Assembly (NCBI RefSeq): GCF_905147365.1
Contig: NC_056417.1
Coordinates: forward strand, 12,732,501 to 12,796,500
Reading direction: 5' to 3'
Source: Aricia agestis
Taxonomy: Eukaryota > Arthropoda > Insecta > Lepidoptera > Lycaenidae
Length of the DNA stretch: 64,000 nucleotides
Shown: positions 12,201 through 24,200 of the stretch, in pieces
Layout of the letters: the number at the start of each line of letters is the position of its first letter
How positions within the stretch are numbered: the stretch's first letter is position 1
Made by a program: the position numbers and the translations under genes
Notes under the pieces: generated by a model
Databases searched by the model: none
What the model was told of the DNA's origin: nothing
Seen by the model: only the letters and a program-made list of their open reading frames with translations

Positions 12201-15200
12201 TCACGGAGAACATCCGGTACTCTCGTACTTGGGACAACTATCTGAAGATGGAACTCTCTGCCGTTGGTCTTCTCCCATTTCCGGTAGAGTATTCCGTTTT
12301 GAAGTATCAGACTGTCCCATTGCGCCCAGTACGCCTTAGTGACAGCGCCAGTGGGTGCAACCTCACTCCAGATTGGTTTTTCATCACCCCGTTTCTTCCA
12401 TGTGATGATATGCCGAAGGTCGTCATCTGTTTCTTGAGCCTCCCTCATAGCATCATTCTCCCATGGGCCCAAAGGACTTGTTTTCGTTAACTTTAATGTT
12501 ACTTCATTAGATTCCTGCTTAACACAATGTTTGCAGTTTTCCGAACACGGCCTTCGCGAAAGTGCGTCGGCATTCCCATGTGCCTTTCCGCTGCGGTGTT
12601 CCGTCTTGAAGTCATACTCCTGGAGTTGTTCAATCCATCGAGCTACTTGGCCTTCTGGGTTCTTGAATTGTAGTAGCCACTTCAAGGCTGCGTGATCAGT
12701 TCGCAGTAAAAAGTGTCTGCCGATGAGATACTTGCTGAAATGTTGTAGCGTCTTTACGACAGCCAAGAGTTCTCTTCTTGTCACACAGTAGTTTCTCTCT
12801 GGCTTAGATAAAGATTTGCTGAAATATGCAATTACAACTTCTCTTTCACCCTGTTTTTGAGATAACACCCCTCCAATGGCCGTGTTGCTTGCGTCCGTGT
12901 CGACTATAAACTGACCTTCAGGTTGTGGATACCCCAGGATTGGTGTTTCACACAGATGTTTCTTTAGTTTCTGAAAAGAATCTTCGGAAGTCTCGTCCCA
13001 AATAAACTGTCGTTTATCTTCTGTCAGTCGATGTAATGGCTTGGCTATCTCTGAGAATCCCTTAACAAAACGCCTGTAGTAGGAGCATAGGCCAAGAAAT
13101 GCCCGCACTTCGGTTTTGTTCTTAGGGGTTGGCCAATTTTGGACTGCTTCTAGTTTCTCCGGGTCCGTCTGAATTCCATCACTGGAGATAACATGGCCGA
13201 GATAGTTCACCTTACTCCTGAATAAACGACACTTTTTCGGATTCAACTTTAATTTGGCTCCCTCTATTTTGGCGAAAACTCGTTCTAAGTTTCGCAAATG
13301 GTCTTCGAAGTCGCGGCCAACAATGATGACGTCGTCCAAGTAGACTAAGCAAGCCTCTCCAACTAAGCCTGCCAGTACACACTCCATGAGTCGCTCAAAT
13401 GTGGCAGGTGCGTTGCACAATCCAAAGGGCATGACGTTAAACTGCCATAAACCTTTACCGGTGGAGAAAGCTGTCTTCTCTTTGTCTTTTGGATGAATTT
13501 CCACCTGCCAGTATCCAGATTTCAGGTCCAGGGTCGAGAACCATTTCATGCCACTCAAGGTATCCAGAGTGTCGTCAATTCGAGGTAATGGATAACTGTC
13601 CTTCTTGGTGACATCATTGAGACGTCTGTAGTCCACACAAAATCTTGTACTGCCATCTTTCTTCTTCACTAATACAACCGGTGAGCACCACGGACTTGCA
13701 GACGGTTCAATGATCTTATGCCTTCTCATGTCCTCCAAAAGGCCTTCAACTTCTTTTTCCTTTGCAATGGGTATCCGTCTTGCTCGTTGACGAATTGGGT
13801 TCTCGCTTCCGGTATCTATCCTGTGCTGAACCATCGACGTTCTTCCAAGGTCGCCTTCCTGACTGGAGAAGATATTCGCGTGGCGTTGTAAAAACTTCTT
13901 AGCTTTCATGCCCTGCGAATAAGTCAGATTACTCTTGCAGTCATCGAGTAGTTCAGTCACTATTCCATAGTTGCTGGTGTTTGCTGAGTCTGAGCCTGTG
14001 ATCTAACTACACTTTCTCATCCAGACAACTTCCTCGCACTTTCCAATGACGTCACCTTTGTTCAAGCAGATCTCGCGATCAGCAAGATTCAAAACCCTGA
14101 CCACAGCGTTACTGCTTCCACTAACAAGGGTTCTCGCCGTCATCAGTTTTTGCGCTGATGTCTTGGTAGGTGTGTCTTCGATCAACACGCATCTATTCAA
14201 CTTCTTCTTTCCAGCTGGCGGTAGTTTCACCAGCACCCGAGCTTCCGCACGTCCAGGTATTATGACTTTCTTTACACATTCAACTTTCCCGCAGGCGCCT
14301 CCAAGGATGAAAATTTCTTCTTCACCACACTTGAAAACTCCGTCAGCGACATTAATTCTGCAGTTGTGCTTCTTCATGAAATCCAAACCCAAGATGCAAT
14401 CATCCATAATCTCAGCCACGATAACGTCATGAGGGTATGAGGACTCCCCCACATTAATCGTAACTGACATTTCTCCCAGGACGGGTATTGGCTGACCGGA
14501 GGCGGTAAGAAGCCGACAGTTAATTCTCCTCTTGTGCCTCCTTGCGGCTTTTATCAAATTTGGGTTCACTATTGTTCTAGAGGCTCCTGTGTCTAGAGTC
14601 ATTTTGCAGTCCATCCCGTTAATAGTCCCCTGAATCACCAGACTATTCCCGCTACTTGCTTGGGAGACAACCGTTATTGGGGCTTCCTCCGCGTCAGCCA
14701 GCACTCGCCCCTTAGTCCTGGCTTTTATTCGTTTCCCTGCTCCCGGACAGGGGACGAAGCCCCTTGCTTCTTCAGCTCCTCCATTTGTTCCTCGAGCCTT
14801 TTCATTCTTGCCATCTGGGTCTCCTTCTGCGGGCAGTTGAGCTGAAGATGGCCCCTCTCGCCGCACTTGTAGCACATGGCTCCAAAACTTTTCTTCGTGG
14901 GAGCCTTGACCTCCTTGACTTCCTCAGAGACCTCGTGGATCTTATGGGTCTGTCGTATGTCACGGCGAACAGCCTCGACTTCCAAAGCATGCGCCAATGC
15001 TTCCTTAAGCGAGGTGTGGTGACGAAGCCTCACCGCAGCTCTGACCTCCAGATCCCTGATTCCGTCGACAAATGCTTGCACAATATTCGTGTCGACCATC
15101 TTGGCGTCAGCTCCTGGGTGTGCCTTCTTGACGAGTTTTTCAATTTCCAACGCCCATTGTTGTAATCCTTCTCCTGAGCGTTGGACTCTGTCACGAAGTT

Positions 15201-18200
15201 GAGCACGGAACACGTGCTCCAGGTGTCGCTCCCCGTATCTGGATTCAAGGGCTTCCATCAGGTCTTTGAACCCATTTCCTGTATGTGCTTCCAGGACTGA
15301 CAAGGCTTGCCCTCTGAGCGCGACAGTGAGAGCGGTCAGGCATTGTTCGTCAGTCCATCCGTTGGCAGAAGCAACCGTCTGGAATTGCTGACGATAAGCG
15401 TTCCAGGAAGTAGTACCGTCGTATGGTGGCACTTTAACTCTTGGTCCTTGTACCACTACGGAAGCTCCACTAGACGCCGCGATTCCTGTGGTTTCCAGGC
15501 GCACTACTTTCTTCTGTAGTTCAGTGAGGCCGGTTTTCACATTTTCCACATCCACTCCTAACCCGGTAACGCGTTCGTCCATTACGTCGACATCTTTACG
15601 AAGCTTAGTCACCGTGTCACTAACATCCTTTATAGCTCCAAGTGCTTTTTCTTGGAGGTCTTTTTGCTGCTCTTGTGATTCTCGAATCGCTCTGATTTCA
15701 GCCTTCTGAAATTCTTGCAAAGCGCCGAGCTTGCGGTCTTGTGACTCCATCATTGCCCTTTGAGAATCTTGCAAAGCGTGAATTAACTCAATTATGCTTT
15801 CTAATTGAGGAGTCATTTGAGGGGCCGTAGAAACAACGGGTGTGGCTGGATGGATGGAGCTGGTCGACGGGGCCTGAGCAGGCAGGACTTGAGTAGGTGG
15901 AGCCTGGTGGGCGGGGCCAGTGGGCGTGGTCTGAGTGGGCGTGGCCTGGTGGGCGGAGCCAGTGGGTGTGGCCAGAGTGGGCGTGGCCTGGTGGGCGGAG
16001 CCAGTGGGCGGGGCTTCGCCCAAAGTGGGCGGAGCCTGGTGGGCGTGGTCAGTGGGCGGAGCCTGGTGGGCGGGGCCAGTAGGTGGGGCCTGTCCCTCAG
16101 TGGGCGGAGCTTGGTCCCCAGTGGGTGTGGCCTCCGCAACTCCTCTCTCGGAGTCAATGGCAGCAGCTCGCTGCGCCCTTGTCCTGACACTCCCCTTGAA
16201 GTCCTCTCTCGGAGTCAATGGCATCTCCAAATCTCACTTCCGACACCAGTTGTTACGTGCTAGGGTTCGAGGATTTGGAGAGAAAGACCTGGTGACTCTC
16301 TTGAAGACTTTATTAACACTGCACTAAACACTAGGTCACAACACTTAGCACTAAGTCCAAACACTAATCACTAGGTCCAATCACTAAGCACTATCACTGT
16401 CCTAGGTCGTAGCCAAGTCGCAGGTTTCACTGGTTCACTCACTATTGATCACTTGTGTTCACTCCGAAATCGCCTTGATGATCGCTCGAACCGAACTGAA
16501 TTGCCGGGCGTGCCTGCGGCTCTTTTTATATGGCGAGACGAATTCCAGAAATTTCCCGATTTCACGTAAACAAGTAAACAACCGTGGGAAATTTCTAGTA
16601 GGCTCGGGAATGTGCCACAATAAAACTGCCGTCCTTGCGATAGTGCAGTAGGTTGAATTTAATTTAGACCTTATGGACTCAGTCATAAGGTCTAAATTCA
16701 AACACGCTAACAAATAAAGGGTAAACACGTAAACAAACATTGGACCTTTTTAGAAGGTTCGAGTATGTACTTGCGCACCACGTGTCCGTATACCATGTAC
16801 CGTAACAATACTATAAATTGCCTACCAATTATATTTACCTACTTGGCAGCTCCCTTTCTATCGCATAACGCGTACCTTTTCTTACGAAATCAAGGTTTTC
16901 GCTTTTTAGGAAACAAATTAATCTTTTTTAATTACTATTGGTACGAGTAGCGAACCTTTTTATAGTAATATCAAATTTTAGTAACCCAACCTATATTTTA
17001 TAGTAGTTTTATATTCGATTATAGTGAAGGAAACTTTGACAATTTAAACATAGTAACTTGTGTTTATATTTTCTGTTTAGTTTGTGTATTTTTTTGTATG
17101 AAATTAGTTTATTTGCTATGTTCGTATAGTTTTTATCTAATTTTTGTATTCAAGTACGTATTTCATTGACCTTTTTTAATTGTTCATTTTTATAGGATTT
17201 ATAACGATTTTTTCACAGCGGTTAAATCAGTATCATTAATTAAATTCCTCTATGATCAGTAGATACGCGACGAAAAATCTTGCGCGTGCGTCACCGCTCG
17301 CTTGTGAGTCCCTTATGATGTGCTACCCGCGGGTGGTACTTACAGGTCGATGCCTAAACGTGCAAGTGGGATAGGCCTGGCTTAGGCCTAATGTCTAGTG
17401 ACTAGTCAATGTCTAAATAAAAGTCGATGCAGTCAAGAAGTCAAGTCGGTCGATTCAGTTATAGTGATAGACGCTTTACTGAAACTTTTGACGGAGTTTG
17501 GAGGGAACACAAAATAGGACGTTTCTGGAAGTTGTATGACACTTGCCCATGCTTGCATGATGACGAATATCTAATTGTCAATATTCCACAAATATTACAC
17601 ATTAAAAACCCAGTTAACACAATTTAAGGAAAACAATGCAAAAATACCATATCACTCTTTCACATGCCAAACCCCTAAATAATAATATTTTTACACAGTT
17701 ATAATTTAATATGTTTTTTTTATGATATACAGATAGACACCAGCTACGAATCTGAGTCAGCTGAGAAGATAGCGAATATAATAAAGGAATATGTGCACTG
17801 CCAATGCACTATAACGATTGATGATAAGTGAGTATTTTTTATACCAATATACTAAAAATATTTTCACAGAGTACATACAGGGTGCAATTAAACCTTCCTG
17901 CCAAATTTTGATACATAGTGTTGAGAAATAGCTTCCGAAAGTTATCCTATAAATCACTACAATTAATGGACACGACGCGTCGCCCGCGCATGATGTGCCC
18001 CCGCGCGCGCGCCTCTCCCCTAGTCACCCCCTCTCATCCACCGCCGCGAGTGACCGTTCTGCAACGATTTTAAGTGGGATAAAATATGTCATTAAAAAAT
18101 AACAATTTTTTTTTGGTTTATTGGACTCTCCTAATGATACCTAAGCCCTGGAAAAAATTTGGCAGGAAGGATTAATTACACCCTGTATAACCATATCTTA

Positions 18201-21200
18201 TATATAAAATTCTCGTGTCACAATGTTAGGCCGCGTACTCCTCCGAAACGGCTTTACTGATTTTAACCAAATTTTATATGCATATTCAGTGGGTCTGAGA
18301 ATCGCTACTCGGTACTTTTTATATTGATCAGTGCATTTGTTGAATAAATAATAGTAAGTAAATTATTACAACTCGAGACTGACGGCGACCATTGTTTGTG
18401 CGACGGGATAGCGATAGACGTTGCCATGGTGACATACTAATATTTAGTCACTTCAATAAAATAATACGGGCGAAATACTTAATATGGCAAAGAAACGTTT
18501 GCCGGGACAGCTAGTATAACTATAAAAGTTTGCTATTCTGGCACATTGAAAAAGTCACAAAAGTCACATGACAGACAATAACAGCGAACCTCGAATAGCT
18601 ATTTACAGTGTAAAGACCTTTATCAGTAAGGCCGGCCATAGCCCGTGCGGCAACCGCATATTCTCGTCTCGACTGCAAGATGCGGTCGCCGCACTGCGAT
18701 CTGCAGTTTCCATACTAAATTCATATCCGCCATACTTGGACCGCTCGAGCAGTTCTTGAGCGGTTGCTACAAATTTCAACGCGACCGCTCTAGAGCAGGA
18801 CCCACTACAACTTGTGGTCCGTCTATGGCCAGTCTAAGGAGTTAAAGTTTTACTACACATACTGATATAAAAAAATATATTTAAGACTTTAATAGTAAAA
18901 CCTAATAGTTTTTGTTTCGCAGGTTCGAAACTTGTTAAGCCTGCTTTAGTTTGCTGTACTATCTACGAATAATAAAAACTAACGAAACGTAACTCCCATA
19001 CTTCCGTTTTGAATTTGTTTCCTTTTTGCAAACTAAAATATGGCAATAGCAACGAAACACTAAGGCCGCGTCCCCATCAGACACGGCGCGGTGCCGTCAC
19101 CGTGTTACGGCACGACGCCGCACCATGTCACGGTGCCGCAAACGGTGCACCGCGCGCCCCTATTCTGGGTGAAACTTCCGAACAATTAAACGAGGCACTA
19201 ATCTGGAACAGATAAAAATAGGCCAAGTGCGAGTTAGGCTCGCTCACGAAGGGTTCCGTACCATTCTTATAGAGAAATATAACCAAAAAATTATGTTTTT
19301 TGAATGGGAGCCCCCATAATTATTAAGTTTATTTTAATGTTACCATCAATTTTTAAAGTATAAATACAATTCAGTATTTTGTGAACATTTCAAGTGCCTA
19401 TCTGTTATCATTATTGGTATTGACTATAGGTACATAGAGCAAAAAATAGTAAAAATATTTTTTCTCCGTTTCTGATTCTTTTTCAATCTTCGTCTGTAAC
19501 AACAATAGAATAATCCTTCGCGATCCATATCCAGATTTAAAGCACTTTCGTTCGAGCGCAAATATCGACTGAATAGGGACGCGGGTCGGCGCACCGTACG
19601 CGGCACCGTGAGACGGTGCCGCACCGTGTTACAGCACGACGCCGCCACCGTGATACGGTACGGTACCGCACCGTAACACGATGGCGGCGCCGGTACCGTA
19701 ACACGGTGGTTTGACATAATTCGACCAAACTACGTAAGCGTGTTTACACGCGGCGCCGCTGCGGTAAAGAATCGACTTCGCCGCGGCGCCGCCGTGTGTA
19801 AGGGCCAATAGAAACACAAGGATGAGTAATGGAGCGGCACCGCCGCGGCGTGTATGTAAACAGCCTAAGTCCGCCATCTGACTATGTCGTAGGTTACCCT
19901 CTCAATCTGGCATCAGTTCAGTCCACCAATCTGAGATTGACACCAGATTGATGGCTAAAAAGTACATAATAAAAAAATTAATAGTCTATCGATCCGTGGT
20001 TTAGACGTTCAGCGCGTCAATATTTACCAGATTGATGGATCATATTGATGCGAAACTGAACGTGTAACCTACGACTAAGAATCAACTTCTTTAATAGTAC
20101 AATATGCAATGTGTTACATGTTGCAGCTCATCGGAATCTCTGGGAGTATACGTCAGATTGTCTACAGGAGAATGTCTCAACGACTTGGTCACGCAGGAGG
20201 AACGTGATCATAAAAGTGAGTCATAAACTATTATTATTTACAAGCTTTTGCCCGCGGCTTCACTCGCTTGGAATTCGAAAATCGCGTAAAATACGAATAT
20301 TCTTGCAAAACTCCTTTGGAAACATGATGTTTTTCCAAGACCAGATGGACCAGATGGATTTAAGAGCTCATGATAGAGGCCCTGGGCCTCTATCATGAGC
20401 TCTTAAATCCATTCACTTTACGTCCTTATACAGTAAGTATAAGCACGTAAAGTGAATGGATTTAAGAGGATACCACAGCGGCTAGAGAAATGAAAAAAAA
20501 GTACGTGTAATATCTATAGCTGTCTCCCTTACCTCAAGCCTATACCGCAGAACGCGATAGAGACAACTGCAGAAAATCCAGAAAATCAACGATTCGTTGT
20601 CCCCTGATTCCTTCTCCAAAACTTAACCGATTTAAGTACTTTTTTCATTAAAGATTAAAAAAAGGCTTGAGCTGTGTTCCTATGTTTTGCTTTTTTTTGT
20701 ATAATCTAGCCAAATCTGTTTTCTGGACGTTTGAACACAGTGGAAAATCTGGCCATTTTTTTGGGTTTTTGAACGTTCATATCTTATTTAATAATTAAAT
20801 TATGAAAAAAAAGAAAACATAGGGACATTGTATTAGTGGCCGTAGATATTCAGGAAAAAAATTATAACAATACTAGCATTATCCAGGGAGGAAACAGGGG
20901 ACAACGTTTGTATGGAAAAAATGGCGGTGTGGAATCCTCTTAAGAGCTCATGATAGAGGCCCAAATGTGGCCTTAGATGTTACTCTCCATCCTTTCAACT
21001 AAGTCTATGCCAAAAATCAAGTCGATTGGTTGCTTCGTTAGGCTGCGAAGAAAGGACTATTTTAAGAATAAAGTGACAGATTTTCTTGTCAATCTGTGTC
21101 TAACTCTATGGTGACCGCTGACCATGCTGAAAGGTGTTTTATGTTTTTCGCATAATATCATATTATTTTGTCTTAATATCACTTCGCGTAACTTCTTTTC

Positions 21201-24200
21201 TCATATTAATACTTTGGCATAATCATTTCTTGGCGTACTATAATATTATCATAAGGCATATATTTTGGCCTAATGTCAAATCAATGTTATGTCCGGGCCG
21301 CATCTGCGTAGTGCTTCGTGCTTAAAACGATACCATTAGACGATCTGCGTGCATCGTCCAATAGTATCGTCTCATAGCACGAAGCTTCGTACGATAGACG
21401 CATGTGCGGCTGCGGCGTTAGACGAACACTGTCTAACATTGATTTGACATTAGGTACCCCAACCAAATTACGTAGGTCCCACCAACTGCCTATGAATCAA
21501 TTCCTGAGTTAATATAATTAATTTTTTATCACTAATTCAGGTCCCCCAAGAATTCGCGTAAAGGCTGAGCTAGATGACAGAAACTTCGACATCACCGCCT
21601 GCCCCGAGTATGAAGATCCCGTAGAGGCTGTCACGGTAAACTGTCCATGTCCAAGATTTTACAAACACATATCGCTATCCCTTTCACTCGTGGACAAATA
21701 CAGCAATAGCAATATTTTGTTAAGTAATAAATAATAATATAATACAGGGTGTCAAAAGACCGCTTCCGATAACTTCGTGGGGTTATTATAGGGCATGAAA
21801 TATATCCATTGGTGCAAGAAATTTTCATGTAATCGCCAGTTTTTAAAATAGTCAAAATTTTCAACACGCAATGTATAATGCGTGCAGTTAATGAGCGATA
21901 ATATCGCCCGCCGCCAATGAATGAAACCCCGGGCCGAGACGGCCCCCCCGCGCCGCCCGCGCCGAAAACCGCGCGCGCGGCTATGCGCTAGTCATGAGTT
22001 AAGACAAAACAGCTGATCGTGGTGTGCCCTATACCCTAGCCCGTAGGTAGTGAATAAACCACCAATATTGTAATGATTATTAAATTACAATAGTTTTCAC
22101 GATTTAACAAAATGTTACAATTTATTAATTACCGTTTCTCAGGTTTTTACTCAAAAATACTCAGTTTTTACTTCCGGCCAAAAAGGAAAAGAAATCATAA
22201 TTCACATCCGATCATCATCCGATTTACACATCTGTAAAAATACATACACAGTTACCTACTGCACCTATCAATACCTATCAATGGAAAACATACGTGATAA
22301 CATGTTCACTGACCTGTGATCAGCTGTCTGCTTTTATGAAATGCAGTTCGAACTGTGCTCCATGATCCATCTAACTCGATGTAGATTGCACATAGACATA
22401 ATATATATACTGTCGTAAAGACCCCCTGACAACTCGAAAATGCGTGACCATTTTTGATCTGTCAATGTGTGCGTGTGCTAGTGATGTATATTTTACTATC
22501 GATAGTATAGTATTTTGCTATCGATAGTTTAGTCCGTTCGAGTTATTTTACCTGAGTTTCTATAAGAAATAAATAATATGCAACTTTGATAGATTTGTAT
22601 TTCAAATTAGGTATCATAAATTTTAATTGGCAAAAAAAGGTGACGATTGAAAAGTAGATACACATTTTCTTTTGGAATGATTTTTCAATCGTCGGATATG
22701 TTATGACATGAGGTTCTTATAGGGGTAAATAATTTACACTTAACACATTATAAAGTTACTTATTTATTACTCAGGTAAAATCTTTCTGGTAAATCAGTCC
22801 TTACATTGAAAGTAAACAACACACATAGTATATTATATTTTATTCTTAAATTAAATACATATTATAAAATATCATAATATTTTATTACAATTATTTTGAA
22901 CCGACTTCCAAACAGGAGGAGTCTAGACGTTCGCCTGTGGATATATTTTTATGTATGTTCAACGATTACTCCGCCGTTTATGAACCGATTTTCAAATTTT
23001 TTCTTTTGCTGTACATTGTATTGTTCCGAGTAGGTATCATGTTCACAAAAGTGGTGGTCTGGTGATGGAAACAATGAGAAATCGAAGTGACTCCTTGATA
23101 TTCAAATGGGAACATATGGTCCCAGAAAACGTTCAAAATCTTTCGATTAATAAATTTAAAAAAGTAGTCAAAGAACGTTTTGTGCCAAAGTCAAAATGAT
23201 TTCATAATTGATGGCACATCTTGGGAGTAGAATGCTGAATGACTGCTTGCAAGGCTACTTCTACATGACTTACAATTATTATGTATCTATCTATGTTTAC
23301 ATTGTATAATTTTTAGTTACAGCATTGTAAATTTTGTTTTAAAAGATTATTTTTTTTTCTCACTTTTTTTGGTAAAAAGTGGGCGTGCGAGTTTCTTACG
23401 CCGGTTCTTCTCGTCGGCTTAGTTACCGAACCGGTAGTAGGCACCATGTATTCTGAAAATATATTTTATTTTAGATTTGTTCAGAAATAAAGCAATTTTG
23501 ATTTTGATTTTTTAAAACACCAACTGTAAGTATAGAAAACGTTAAGGACAGCTAAAATGAGTAAAATTATTATTTTTAAACGAAAAATTAAAACCAACTT
23601 CCAAGGCAATGACAATAGTAATATTATACTTAAATGAACTAAAAAGTATTAAATAATTCTTATTCTGTACTCAGTATAATTCTGTTCTCAATCTTCATTA
23701 TTTTGCAATCGGTACCAGCTAACCTAATCGCCAGTTCTCTGACAGAATAGGTATAACAGCAACTTATATACTTAGGACTGGTACCGACTTCAAAATTATG
23801 AAGATTGAGTACAGAATAAGGATTATTTAATACTTTTTAGTTCATATAAGTATAATCTTAAATGAACTAAAAAGCATTAATTGCTTATAATTGCTTATTT
23901 TTAATAATTGCTTCAGTAACAAGTGCAACAGTATGTCAAACTTACTGGCACAAATAAAGTTGGGATAGCTCCTTTAACCAAAATAGTATTTATTCTAATT
24001 TTTCTTTAAAAATTTTCATTGAAATGTTTGCTACATATTGTTGAATTTTTCTTGGGATTCCAACCAACACGCCCAATTAATTTCAGCCATTTTCCTCTTA
24101 TTAGAGGATCTTGAGGGAATCTGTAAAACAAATGATTATGATATATAAATATAAACCTTCCTCTAGTTTTAGAGTCACTCTATATTATAGTAGTTATATT

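Larger units (their letters stand above)
10570..16807 (-). mobile_element. Complete Ty3/gypsy LTR retrotransposon, very young
   Basis: A 6238-bp element on the - strand within intron 7 of the Krimper-like gene, antisense to it. Order in its own direction: 5' LTR (16807-16251), primer site, gag, -1 frameshift, protease, TAG, reverse transcriptase/RNase H/integrase, polypurine tract, 3' LTR (11126-10570). The LTRs are 557 bp each, start TGTTACG and end CGTAACA, and read as identical. ATAC is duplicated at both flanks (10566-10569, 16808-16811). No env-like frame exists between integrase and the 3' LTR: the pol stop lies 11 bases from the LTR. Clade not assigned. Confidence 0.95.

Noticed and set aside
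15805..16327. Open frames on the + strand opposite gag (up to 152 codons)
   Set aside because: They are shadows of the GC-rich minisatellite encoding the Gag repeats.
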